In this document: positions 1-9,100 of the stretch, piece after piece
Layout of the letters: each line of letters opens with the position of its first letter
Position numbering within the stretch: the first letter of the stretch is position 1
From: Streptomyces clavifer
GTDB taxonomy: Bacteria > Actinomycetota > Actinomycetes > Streptomycetales > Streptomycetaceae
DNA: 64,000 nucleotides
Direction of reading: 5' to 3'
Assembly: GCA_014651175.1 (NCBI GenBank)
Contig: BMWJ01000020.1
Coordinates: 18,729-82,728 of the forward strand
Translations under genes and position numbers: made by a program
Notes under the pieces: model-generated
What the model was told of the DNA's origin: nothing
Database searches by the model: none
What the model saw: only the letters and a program-made list of their open reading frames with translations

Positions 1-174
1 GAGATGGAGACCGGCCGCACCGAGGCGGCGCTCGGCAGCATCGTCGAAGCCCGCCACGCCGCCCCGGAGCAGACCCGCTACCACCCTGGCGCCCGGGAGA
101 CCATCAAGGGCCTGGTCCACACTTCCCGGCGCACCCCGGACTCTCTCGGCCACATGGCTGCCTGGATCGGTCTG
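1..174 (+). CDS. C-terminal end of a regulator-like protein (5' end outside window)
   Basis: An open frame runs in from the window edge and stops with TAA at 172-174, leaving about 57 residues. The tail has a pattern like HPGARETI...RRTPDSLGHMAAWIGL, which resembles the C-terminal end of Streptomyces XRE/GAF-type transcriptional regulators. Only the tail is visible, so the family call is weak. Nothing clearly coding follows for about 280 bases. Confidence 0.4.
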
Positions 175-455
175 TAATTGCATGTTCACGCTCTGACCTG
201 GCCACGCTCACGGATCTGTGAGCGTTACGTCCTTCCCCGCGGGTCACCCTGGTCTCGTACCTGATCAACGACGAGCCGAGGACGACGTGACCGTGAGGAA
301 CTTACCGCCAGTCGCCGAGTTGACGAGGCAGCAGCAGCGCGGATGAGCAGGGCGCGACGAGCCCGGTCGCTATCCGCGGCCGCCGCGTCCGCAACTGGCC
401 GTATGAGGCCAGTGAAACCGTAGCCGGCCGCGCGGGGCGCGTAGCCGAGGACGCC

Positions 456-848
456 GTGACCCGGTGGGGATACAAGGTCACGGGGCATCAGGTTCAGGCG
501 GTAGTGGAGCTTCTGTTCCGTGCGGCGGCGGAGGACGGAGGCCGACGGCTTTCCGTGCACTTGGCGGATGACGAGGATCGTGGCCAGGTTCTCATGCTCG
601 TGATCAGCCACCTGCAGGGCATGCCTGCCGGCGACGACGACCAAGTCCTGAGGGAAGCGCAGCATATGCGTGCGCTGGCCTCTCTCGGGCCCCGCGACGT
701 GGGTGTCGAGACCACAAGCGAGAGTCGGCGTTGGTGGGCCGGGCTCGATCTGCCTCGTCCTGGCGTCCCGTGTTCACTGGGCAGCATGCCAGCTCGGACG
801 ATCTCCCGAGGGCCCCGAAAGATGGAACGGCCCCCCGTCAGCCCCTAA
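456..848 (+). CDS. Possible HATPase-like regulatory protein, degenerate
   Basis: GTG-started frame of 130 residues. The middle (a stretch reading VVELLFRAAAEDGGRRLSVHL, then VLREAQHMRAL and RRWWAGLDL) resembles the short single-domain ATP-binding regulators of the anti-sigma/HATPase type found in large numbers in Streptomyces. The canonical N-box asparagine is not obvious at the VELLFRAA position, so it may not bind ATP. The same frame stays open upstream to about position 324 with plausible coding character, so the start is uncertain and the gene may be a remnant. The last 30 residues do not look like the family. Confidence 0.35.
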   Translation: MTRWGYKVTGHQVQAVVELLFRAAAEDGGRRLSVHLADDEDRGQVLMLVISHLQGMPAGDDDQVLREAQHMRALASLGPRDVGVETTSESRRWWAGLDLPRPGVPCSLGSMPARTISRGPRKMERPPVSP

Positions 849-1019
849 TCCCAGGCCTGCTAGGGCGTATCCACTTCGGTACCTCTCGTTCCTGCTGCTT
901 CGTCCTGGCGACGGGCACCTTGCTGAACGGGTCTCGCCGCGCGTCCCGGGCCGGACCTACGTACACCTTTCGCGAAATCGGTGACCCCTTGACCCTGCCG
1001 CCGTGAGCGACCTTCACGC

Positions 1020-1394
1020 TTGGGGCGATCTCGGACGGCGGAACAGCGTCAGGATTGGGCCGTGGTGATCGCACTGATAAGCGCCCATGCCGAGTGCTTA
1101 TTCGACGATCCAGACCGGCACGGCAACCACCTGTGGCACACGGATCTGCTGACCCGAGCAGGACGGATTGCAGAACTTGCGGAGCGCGCCGTCACGGGTA
1201 AGCACGCAGGTCGAAGACTTAACAGATCGCTTCGAGAGCTGGCTATGGAGTCGGTGTTGCGTGACCGCGCCGAAGGCGGTGACCATGACGCCCCCTACGT
1301 CTCTGTTCGACTGATGCAAGAAGCCGAGAAGATGGTCCAAGCTAATGCAGGTAGGCGCCAGTTGGCTGGCACGCCGATGCCGACGTGCCCGTAG
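1020..1394 (+). CDS. Hypothetical protein
   Basis: A 124-residue frame with plausible protein composition: an alpha-helical, charged sequence containing ELAERAVTGKHAGRRLNRSL and a C-terminal helix ending LMQEAEKMVQANAG. The start drawn is TTG; a GTG at 1062 is an alternative. It lies 9 bases upstream of the next gene on the same strand, so the two may be co-transcribed. I do not recognise a family, and no signal peptide or membrane segment is visible. Confidence 0.45.
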   Translation: MGRSRTAEQRQDWAVVIALISAHAECLFDDPDRHGNHLWHTDLLTRAGRIAELAERAVTGKHAGRRLNRSLRELAMESVLRDRAEGGDHDAPYVSVRLMQEAEKMVQANAGRRQLAGTPMPTCP

Positions 1395-1403
1395 GGTGGT
1401 CTA

Positions 1404-1814
1404 ATGTTCGATCGCCTGGAGATCAAGGTGTTGCCACCGGGGACCCGGTTCCCTGCTCAGTTGCGGTTCTTGGTCAACGGCGAGGACGTGGTCGAGGAAG
1501 CGGTCGGCGAAGGTGGCCACGGGCCATACGCGGCCGATGCGTTGCAAGCCGGCTGCCCCAGCTCTCTTCGGGCGACCGGCGAAGCACGGCGTCTGGAGCT
1601 GGGGGAACCGGACTGCACCGGTGGCTGCTGCGGATCTCTGACAGTGGTCGTCCAGCGGGTCGGGGAGATCGTGCGTTGGTCGGACTGGGAAGTCCCGTGG
1701 GCTGCGCACGCCCCCATGCCCCGCCCTCCGTCGGAGCTCCACTTCGACGCGTGTCAGTACGACGCCGAAGTGACTCGCGCTGAGTCGGACCACGGTTGGC
1801 AGGTGCACTCGTAG
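1404..1814 (+). CDS. Conserved Streptomyces-type hypothetical protein
   Basis: ATG start at 1404, 136 residues. A CCG motif within CTGGCCGSLTVVV, followed by a W-rich segment and ELHFDACQYDAEVTRAESDHGW, matches the look of a common Streptomyces hypothetical family in which a Cys-Cys-Gly strand precedes an FDAxQYDAE motif and a DHxW tail. In that family, as I recall it, the protein usually continues beyond the DHxW motif; here it stops soon after it, right before a transposase relic, so the C-terminus may be clipped. Function unknown. Confidence 0.6.
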   Translation: MFDRLEIKVLPPGTRFPAQLRFLVNGEDVVEEAVGEGGHGPYAADALQAGCPSSLRATGEARRLELGEPDCTGGCCGSLTVVVQRVGEIVRWSDWEVPWAAHAPMPRPPSELHFDACQYDAEVTRAESDHGWQVHS

Positions 1815-1879
1815 CCCATCGCGTGGTCGATGCGCTCCCGCCGCGTGAAGCTGGGCCGCCGGCCGAGTGGCTGATCCGT

Positions 1880-2180
1880 CACTGAGGCATGAAGATCATC
1901 TGCCGGGACCCCGCCGGTGCCATACGCCGAGGCTGGCAGGCGCAGGTCCCCCAACGCCCTGCAGGTCGCTGACCGGTTCCAGCTGTGGCAGGGCCTCGGC
2001 CGGCCGTGGAGACCTGCGTCGCCGCCCGCCGCGACTGCCTACGCAGCCGTCGCCCAGCGGAAAACTACTGGAGTCAGTCAGTCCGGGACCCTGTCGACCG
2101 CAGGACGACTGCGAACCTGCTGGACTGTGGGCCGAGCGCAAGAAGGCCGCACACGCGCTGGTCCACGTGCATCAGTAACC
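1880..2180 (+). pseudogene. ISL3-family transposase relic
   Basis: Translated fragments in two frames reconstruct the central part of an ISL3-type DDE transposase: an ICRDPAGA-like segment around 1900, then PNALQVADRFQLWQGLGR, then ETCVAARRDCLRSR, and WAERKKAAHALVH near 2160. The frame changes at least twice and neither start nor end is present, so this is a decayed insertion fragment. No terminal inverted repeats could be assigned. It supports past insertion-sequence activity at the left end of the window. Confidence 0.6.
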
Positions 2181-2269
2181 CTCCGTAGTCCTTACCCAAG
2201 ACCTGCACCAGGATCGCGTTCCCGCACCACACTGATCCCAGTCGGTGAACGAGGCTGTCGGGCGGTATC

Positions 2270-2674
2270 TCAACCGACCAGGGCAAGTGCTGCGATGGCG
2301 ATCAGATAGGGGACCGGGATGACGAGCATCCCAAGCAGCCACGGTCGGACCCGACGTCCATAGGCCGCGGGGAAAAGCACATCAACTGCGACGACCAGCA
2401 ACACACCAAGCCCGCCGAAAATAACGACGCCGCCCCTGGCCCACCTGGCCCCTTCGATGACGTCGAAACTGCCGCAGTGACTTTGGAACCCTGTGTTGTT
2501 GAACGCGCAAGAGCGGAACTCAGTCAGCAGCAACCATGCAGAGTAAAAGGGCACCATGGCGGGCAACCCGATGATGAAGTTCACCCATACCGGCACCAGT
2601 TGCCTCCACCACGACGGGCCCTCAGACCTCAACGTGACGTTGCTCCCTAACGCAGCCAACCCTATGTCCCCCAT
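2270..2674 (-). CDS. Small integral membrane protein, unknown function
   Basis: ATG start at 2674, 134 residues. There are about four hydrophobic segments: one around PVWVNFIIGLPAMVPFYSAW, one at GGVVIFGGLGVLLVVAVDVL and one near the C-terminus (WLLGMLVIPVPYLIAIAALAL), with a short loop containing two cysteines (CAFNNTGFQSHCG) that could form an extracytoplasmic disulfide. No enzymatic motif is visible. It is isolated: relics lie on both sides and neither neighbour is on the same strand and close. Confidence 0.6.
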   Translation of the reverse strand: MGDIGLAALGSNVTLRSEGPSWWRQLVPVWVNFIIGLPAMVPFYSAWLLLTEFRSCAFNNTGFQSHCGSFDVIEGARWARGGVVIFGGLGVLLVVAVDVLFPAAYGRRVRPWLLGMLVIPVPYLIAIAALALVG

Positions 2675-2699
2675 GGCCGCAGGGTACCTGAGCGGGCAA

Positions 2700-3260
2700 T
2701 CAGGGTCCTCCGATCAAACCACGAGCCGTACGGACTGAACGAATCCCGCAGGATCCACGGCGGGTGCCGGGAAACGCCTCACAAAGATCCAGAGAGATCC
2801 CTACGGACCAGCCGGATCCGAACTACTCCCGCAAACTACCCTGCTTCGGTGACGCTCTGCGAAGGCTCCCCAAGATCCGTGCCATAACCCCTCTTGTGAA
2901 CAGAGCCACGGGACCATGCCCGCAGGCGCGGGGAGCACATCTCGGGACCGAGCGTTCTCCTGCGGTGACACGTTCAACACGCCGGCTATCCGGCCGCACG
3001 GTGGCGACAACTGCGTCGATGCCCACGTCGTTCAGCGTTTCCATGCCGGTGCGGACGTCCTCTCGGTGGTGGAGGCGGGCAGACGTGGAGATGGCTGGAC
3101 TGGGACCGGCCAGTGCCGACTGGATCTCTCCGATTCTCGCTCCGGCATGCACGGACTGGTTGCGTGCCCTGCACGCCCGGGGCGCGGTGCTGGCGGGCGT
3201 ATGCACCAGTTCGCTCGTGTTCGCCGCAGCCGGTCTTCCCGCTGCCTGGCGGGCAGTCAT
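2700..3260 (+). pseudogene. Gene-poor stretch with a GlxA/DJ-1 N-terminal domain relic
   Basis: About 590 bases without an intact gene. Around 3120-3240 one forward frame reads ACTDWLRALHARGAVLAGVC and continues SSLVFAAAGL. This is the nucleophile-elbow region of GlxA-type AraC regulators, whose N-terminal domain belongs to the DJ-1/PfpI superfamily. The rest of the gene, including any AraC helix-turn-helix, is missing and replaced by the converging ABC ATPase gene. It resembles both the isonitrile-hydratase-like gene at 17.8-18.4 kb and the second GlxA relic at 36.1 kb. Confidence 0.45.
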
Positions 3261-3267
3261 CCGCTCC

Positions 3268-4116
3268 TCAGTGTTCGGTCGTCCTGGCCAGGCGGGCTTC
3301 GTCCTTCTTCGTACTATCGCCGGCCGGTGCCGGTCTGCCGCCGCCCGTTATGGGCCGGGCTGCGTAAGTGATGCGGATGACGCCGTCCGCGTGGCGTTCA
3401 GTGGTGGCGTGGACGCCGAAGACGTCGGCGAGAAGGTCCGGAGTGAGTACTTCCAGGACAGGTCCGGCCGCCGCCACGGCCCCGTCATTCAGGATGACCA
3501 GGTGGTCGCAGAGCCGGGCGGCGAGGTCGAGGTCGTGCAGGACGGCGAGGGTGGTGACCCCAGTCGCGCGGATCAGGTCGAGGAGTTCGAACCGGGCCCT
3601 GATGTCGAGGTGGTTGGTGAGCTCGTCCAGCACGAGGAGCTGAGGCTCTTGGGCCAGTGCCCGGGCCAGCAGGACGCGTTGTCGTTCGCCACCGGACAGC
3701 GAGGCGTAGTCGCGACCTGCGAAGGGGCGTACGCCGCAACGGTCGATCGCCTCGGAAATGGCGTCGTGGTCTTGGGGTCCGTCGCGGCCGAGCAGCCCGT
3801 GGTGCGGGGCGCGGCCGAGGGCGACGATCTCGGTGACGGTCAGGCCGGTGGTGTTGCCGCCGGTGTCCTGGAGGACGGCGGCGGTACGGCGGGCTGCGGC
3901 GCGCGGGGACAGTTCCCACACGTCGTCCCCGCCCACCCGCACCACCCCGTCCGCCGGACGTAGTGAACGGTAGACGGTCCGCAAGAGGGTGGATTTGCCG
4001 CTGCCGTTGGGGCCGACGAGGCCGACGATGTCGCCCTTTCGGACCTGGAGGCTCACGTCTCGCAGTATCACGTTGTGGTCCAGGGTGACGTGGAGATGGT
4101 CCACGGTGAGTTTCAT
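3268..4116 (-). CDS. ABC transporter ATPase, FecE/siderophore type
   Basis: 282 residues starting MKLTVDHLHV. Walker A is GPNGSGKST near residue 35, the Q-loop is VLQDTGGN, the signature motif LSGGERQR is followed by Walker B LLVLDEL and an H-loop in VLHDLDLA. The Walker B carries L instead of the usual P after DE, giving DELTNHLD. It is the cytoplasmic motor of the FecB/FecCD/FecE-type importer formed with the next two genes. The last gene of the minus-strand isonitrile cluster, it begins 2 bases after the permease stop, so all three importer subunits are probably co-expressed with the biosynthetic genes. The likely substrate, inferred from context, is the metal complex of the isonitrile lipopeptide. 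Confidence 0.9.
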   Translation of the reverse strand: MKLTVDHLHVTLDHNVILRDVSLQVRKGDIVGLVGPNGSGKSTLLRTVYRSLRPADGVVRVGGDDVWELSPRAAARRTAAVLQDTGGNTTGLTVTEIVALGRAPHHGLLGRDGPQDHDAISEAIDRCGVRPFAGRDYASLSGGERQRVLLARALAQEPQLLVLDELTNHLDIRARFELLDLIRATGVTTLAVLHDLDLAARLCDHLVILNDGAVAAAGPVLEVLTPDLLADVFGVHATTERHADGVIRITYAARPITGGGRPAPAGDSTKKDEARLARTTEH

Positions 4117-4118
4117 GC

Positions 4119-5138
4119 TCAGTCCAGGCCCTTGTTGCGGCGCAGCAGCCACAGGAAGAAGGGAGCGCCGAGCAGAGCGGTGAGAATGCCGAGCGGCAGT
4201 TCGTTGGGGCGGATGAGAGTGCGGGAGAGGAGGTCGACGAGGACGAGGTAGACGGCTCCGAGGAGCGCGGTCAGCGGGAGGAGCCGACGGTGGTCGGCGC
4301 CGACGGTGAGGCGTACGAGGTGGGGGATCATCAGGCCGACGAAGCCGATGCCGCCGGCCACCGCGATGACCGAGCCGGTGAGCAGCGCGGTGATGACGAG
4401 CAGGACGGCGCGCAAACGGTTGACGTCCACGCCGAGTGCGGTGGCGGATTCGTCGCCTGCGAGGACTGCGTTGAGTTGCCGGCCGAAGAGGCCGAGCAGG
4501 GCGGTGCAGGTCAGGACGATCGTCGCGACGACGGGTAGTTGGTTCCACTGGGCTCCGGCAACGCTGCCGAGCATCCAGAACATGACGGTGCGCAGCTCGG
4601 TGGGGGTGGCCCAGAGCTGGACGAAGCTGGTCGCGGAGAGCAGGACGTAGCCGACCGCCACGCCCGCGAGGACGAGGCGGGTGGGTGCCAGTCGTCCTCG
4701 GCGGCGGCCGAGGGCGAAGACCACCGCCCCGGTGGCGAGAGCACCCAGGAAGGCCGCCCCCGCCACCCCCACGCCCCCGATGCCGATCCCGCCCAGGGTG
4801 ATGACCAGGACCGCTCCGAAAGAGGCCCCGTAGGAGAAGCCGAGCACGGTCGGGTCGGCCAGCGGGTTGGTGACGAGGGTCTGCAGGACTGCACCGGCCA
4901 CCGCCAGTCCGGCTCCGGCGAGGGCCGCGAGCAGGACGCGGGGTGTGCGGAAGTTCCACACGATCTGGTCCAGTGCTGGGTCGTCCGTGGCCCCCTGCCC
5001 CGTGATGTGGTGGGCCACGATGGTCCAGACGTCGGCGACCGGTATGGTCACCGCGCCGATGCTGATCGCTGTGATCATGGCGGCGATCAGCGCGGCGAGC
5101 AGGACGGCGACGCCGAGAGAGAGCCGAAGTCCGGTCAG
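4119..5138 (-). CDS. ABC transporter permease, FecCD family
   Basis: About 339 residues with roughly ten hydrophobic helices. The FecCD hallmarks are visible: VLLAALAGAGLAVAGAVLQT after helix 2, NPLADPTVLGFSYGA, and the C-terminal cytoplasmic loop GGIGFVGLMIPHLVR that couples to the ATPase. In family terms it moves a metal chelate or corrinoid across the membrane with the lipoprotein and ATPase beside it. The start is odd: no ATG, GTG or TTG precedes helix 1 in frame without running deep into the upstream gene. A CTG overlapping the binding-protein stop codon (5136-5138) is the best position; the next ATG would delete most of helix 1. Confidence 0.88.
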   Translation of the reverse strand: MTGLRLSLGVAVLLAALIAAMITAISIGAVTIPVADVWTIVAHHITGQGATDDPALDQIVWNFRTPRVLLAALAGAGLAVAGAVLQTLVTNPLADPTVLGFSYGASFGAVLVITLGGIGIGGVGVAGAAFLGALATGAVVFALGRRRGRLAPTRLVLAGVAVGYVLLSATSFVQLWATPTELRTVMFWMLGSVAGAQWNQLPVVATIVLTCTALLGLFGRQLNAVLAGDESATALGVDVNRLRAVLLVITALLTGSVIAVAGGIGFVGLMIPHLVRLTVGADHRRLLPLTALLGAVYLVLVDLLSRTLIRPNELPLGILTALLGAPFFLWLLRRNKGLD

Positions 5139-6175
5139 AGCGCGTCGGGGTGGAGCGTCTTGGCGATCTTCTCCACGGCCACGTCGTTGCTGGGGCCGAG
5201 GTAGATCGAGTCGGACAGCACCACGTACGCCTCGTTCTTCGCGGCCGTCCACTGGGGGAACTCCTTGAGCAGTTTCTTGGCGTAGGCCCCCGGATCGGGG
5301 TCGTTGTAACTGATGACGACGAGGGCGTCCACGTCGGCGGCGGCGACCTTCTCCTTGCTGAGGTCGGCGAAGGAGCCCTTGGCGGCATTCTCGAAGGCGT
5401 TGGTGCCCCCGGCGTTTGCGAGGATGTCGTTGTAGATGCCCTTGGCGACGACGGAGCTGAAGTCGTTGCCGCCCATGGTCATGTTGGAGAAGAGCACCAT
5501 GACCTTGGGCTTCTTCTCGCCCTTGACCTTCTCCGCGACCTGGGCGATTCGCTTGTCGGAATCGGCGATCAGCTTCTCGGCGCGGTCGCTGACGCCGAAG
5601 ACCTTGCCCATGTCGCGCAGCAGGGTCCGGCTGTCCTCCATGGTCATTCCGGAGGTGTCCTGGTCGCAGCCCTGCGGGGAGATGTAGCTGTTGGCGCCGA
5701 CCTGCTTGAGCTGGTCGCGGGTGGCGAAGCCGTTCTTGGCGTCGAAACCGTAGGCGGTGGTGGACAGGACGAGGTCGGGGCGCTGGGCGAGCATCGCCTC
5801 GCGGGGGATGTCGAAGGCGTCGTTGAGCTTGATGTCCCCCTTCGGCAAGGACTTGATCGCGTCGGCTCGGCCCGGGACCTCGGACATGCCGTAGGTCTGC
5901 TGGTTGACGGCGATGCGGTCCTTGAGTCCGAGGGCCAGCAGCGTGGAGACCTCGGCGACCGAGGCGCCGTTCATGACGACCACTCTGCTGGGGGCCTTGG
6001 TGAAGGTCTGCTTCACCCCGCAGTTCTCCAGTGTCACCGGGTAGCCGCCGGCCGGGGACGAGGCGGCGGGCTTCTCGGCTGCCGCGGTCTTCCCGTCCGA
6101 CGAGTCCCCGCATCCGGCGGTCGCGAGGCCGACGACGGCTATCACTCCGAGGGCGGCGATCCGCTTGGTGGACAT
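5135..6175 (-). CDS. Metal-chelate-binding lipoprotein, FecB/BtuF type
   Basis: 346 residues. The N-terminus is a lipoprotein signal (MSTKRIAALGVIAVVGLATAGC) with lipobox LATAGC, followed by a Ala/Ser-rich linker. Then comes the two-lobed periplasmic-binding-protein fold typical of class III importers, beginning VTLENCGVKQTFTKAPSRVV. The start at 6175 has a TAGGAG ribosome site that uses the stop codon of the NRPS gene, only 8 bases away, so translation is likely coupled to NRPS synthesis. By family it captures a chelate at the outer membrane face; by context the ligand is probably the copper (or other metal) complex of the isonitrile product. Confidence 0.88.
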   Translation of the reverse strand: MSTKRIAALGVIAVVGLATAGCGDSSDGKTAAAEKPAASSPAGGYPVTLENCGVKQTFTKAPSRVVVMNGASVAEVSTLLALGLKDRIAVNQQTYGMSEVPGRADAIKSLPKGDIKLNDAFDIPREAMLAQRPDLVLSTTAYGFDAKNGFATRDQLKQVGANSYISPQGCDQDTSGMTMEDSRTLLRDMGKVFGVSDRAEKLIADSDKRIAQVAEKVKGEKKPKVMVLFSNMTMGGNDFSSVVAKGIYNDILANAGGTNAFENAAKGSFADLSKEKVAAADVDALVVISYNDPDPGAYAKKLLKEFPQWTAAKNEAYVVLSDSIYLGPSNDVAVEKIAKTLHPDAL

Positions 6176-6183
6176 GTGTGCTC

Positions 6184-9100
6184 CTAGTTAGAGGCCGGCT
6201 CACGGCCGGGGTTCGTATCAAGAGTCGGACGGGGTTCGGAGCCAGTTCCCGGCTTTTGAGAGCCGGGTGCAGTGGGGGCCGGGAGGTCACCTTGGGCCAC
6301 GCAGTGGTCCAGTTGCCGGAAGAAGGCCGCCCGGTCGATCATCGGGTGAGTGGGCGGGACGGGGCTTCCGGCTGCAAGGAGGCTTGCGCGCACGTGGTCG
6401 GCCTGAACGGTCGCCAGGGCGAGGTCTCCGTCCGTTCCGATCGGGGCGTCGGGCAGGGAGTCGAAGAACGCCAGGACCGCTGCGGCGTCTTCGTCGTCCT
6501 GAGATATCCGCTCCCGCCAGGTGTCCAGGGCCAGGGCCTCGACCGTGTATCCGTACTCGCGCAGCCAGCGGTGCAGATCCTCCTGGCGCACCGGGGTCCC
6601 CGCGTGGTGGTGCACCACCACCGCCGGGTGCCGCGTGCCGGGGCCGGTCACCACGATCTCGGCGGCGACCCGGTCGGCCGGGGTCCAGGACTCCTCGGTG
6701 AAGAGGTCGGGCACAAGGCCCGCAGGCACTCCGGCACGCAGGACGGTCCACAGGAAGTCCTGGCGGTTGACCCTGCCTGTACCGATCGGTCCGACGACGC
6801 GGCCGAGCCGGTGGATGGTGACGGGCAGACCACGCTCAGCCGCCTGTTCCAGGAGGTGTTCGGAGGCCCACTTGGTCTGCTGGTAGCCGTAGCGCAGCCC
6901 TTCGTGGGCAGGGAGGAACGACTCCGTGAACTCCGCGCTCAGGGAGCGGGGCGGGCCGACGGAGAGGGTGGAGACGTAGTGGAGCGGGATGCGTCGCGGA
7001 GCGGCCAGCCGCAGCAGATCGTGGGTGGAGTCTGTGTTGGCCGGGCGAAGCGCGGAGTGGTCACGGACGACGCTGACCGCCGCGCCGTTGTGGACGATGG
7101 CGTCGACAGTGGCCCTGAGTTCGTCCCATTGCTCGTCGCCCAGGCCCAGCAGGGGCCGGTCGAGGTCGGCCGGAAAAGCAGTCACGCGGTGGTGCTGGTC
7201 CGGTGGCAGCGGCAGGTCGGCCGCAGCCAGTGCGGAGTGGACGCGTTCCAGGGCTGTGTCGGGGCTCGCGGCCCGTACGGCGCAGACCACCTCGGCATCG
7301 GTGCGGCGCAGCAGTTCGGTAAGCAGGTGGGTTCCGACGAAGCCTGTGGCTCCGGTGAGCAGGACCCTCTGGGGCGGCCAGGCAACCGTGTCGGCTCCCG
7401 GTTGGATACCGGGGGTGAGGATCGTGTCGGCAGCCAGGGTGGAGGCCAGTACAGACCTGGTCGTCAGGTTGTCCGGGCCGGAGCCGGACTCGGCTGCGAG
7501 GAACGCGGCGAGAGCGGCGGAAGTAGCGTGCTGGAAGAGCCAGGCCACCTTTACCTCCCTGCCCAGCTCGGCCGCCAGGCGGTTTGCTGCCTGGATGGCC
7601 TGGAGGGACTGGGCCCCGCGGTCGAAGACGTCGTCGTGCTCGGTGAGGTCTCCGGCCGCCAGCACCTCACGCCAGACGTCGGTCACTGCCTTCGTGAGCG
7701 TGCGGTCCTGGAAGGTTCCGGCAGTGACCCCCGGCGACGGGAGCTGGGCGAGCAGGGCGGCGCGGTCCGTCTTGCCGGACGCCGTACGGGGCAGGCGGTC
7801 CAGGAAGCCGAGCGAGGTGGGGATCATCGCCGCGGGCAGCCGGGTCTTGAGGTAGTTGCGTACCGCGGAGAGCGGGGGCTGATCCTCGGCGGCGACCAGG
7901 TGGGCGGTGAGCCTGCGGGTGCCGTCGGGCAGTACCTGGCCCACCACGGCGGCGTCCTTGATGCCGGGGTGGGAGAGCAGGGCGCTCTCCACCTCGGCCG
8001 GCTGGACCCGGTGGCCGCTGATCTTGAACTCGTCGTCCAGGCGCCCGAGGTAGCGCAGGAGACCGTCCTTCCCGAGCTGCACGCGGTCACCGGTGCGGTA
8101 GGCGCGCGGAGCGTCGGGCAGCCCTTCCAGCCGGACGAACCGCTCGGCGGTCTCCTCGGGCAGGTTGCGGTAGCCGTGGGCGAGCGCGGGGCCCAGCAGA
8201 TACAGCTCTTTGTCGCGGACGGCGACCCGGCTGCCGGGCAGGGGGCGGCCTACGGGGGTGTCGTCGGGGGCGAGGGCGGGGTCGTTCAGGTCGGCGGCGG
8301 TGGCCACCACCGTTCCCTCGGTCGGGCCGTAGGTGTTGACCAGGCGGACGTCCGTGCCGACGGCCTTGCGCCAGCGGGCCGTTCGCTCGGGCAGGGCCGC
8401 CTCGCCGCCGATGATCACGGTGTGCACCGTGCTCGGCAGATCTCCCGCCCCGGTGGACAAGGCGTAGGCCAGCTCGTGCCAGTACGCGGTCGGCAGGTCG
8501 AGCACATTGACGGCCAGACGCTCGCATACGGAGAGGAAGTGCGGGACCGAGTCCGTCATGTCCGGCTCACGGATCACCAGGGTGGCGCCGGAGCACAGGG
8601 TCAGGAAGATCTCCTCGACGCTGGTGTCGAAGTGGAGGGGGGCGAACTGAAGTACGCGGTCGTCGCGTTGCGGCCCGTAGCGGAGGCCCGCCGCCGCGAC
8701 GAAGTGAGTCAGCGCGCCGTGCCCGACCTCGACGCCCTTGGGCTCCCCCGTGGAACCGGAGGTGTGGAGCACATAGGCGAGGTCGTCGGGCCCCGGGGTG
8801 GAGACCGGGGGCTGGTGGGGCTCGGTGCCCGGCGGTGCGTCGATCAGCATGATCTCGCGGTTCGGGAAGAGGTGGGCGTACCGCTGCTCGGTGACGACGA
8901 GGGCAGGCGCGGCGGAGGTGAGCAGGGCGGCAGTGCGATCCGTCGGGGCGCCGGGGTCGAACGGGCAGTAGACGGCCCTCGCAGCCATGATGCCGAGCAG
9001 GACGGTGACGGCGTCGATGCCCCGGGGCAGGGCCACGGCCACCAGTTCACCGCTACTCACCCCGCGTCCGGCGATCCGCCGGGCAATGTGGAGGGCCTCT

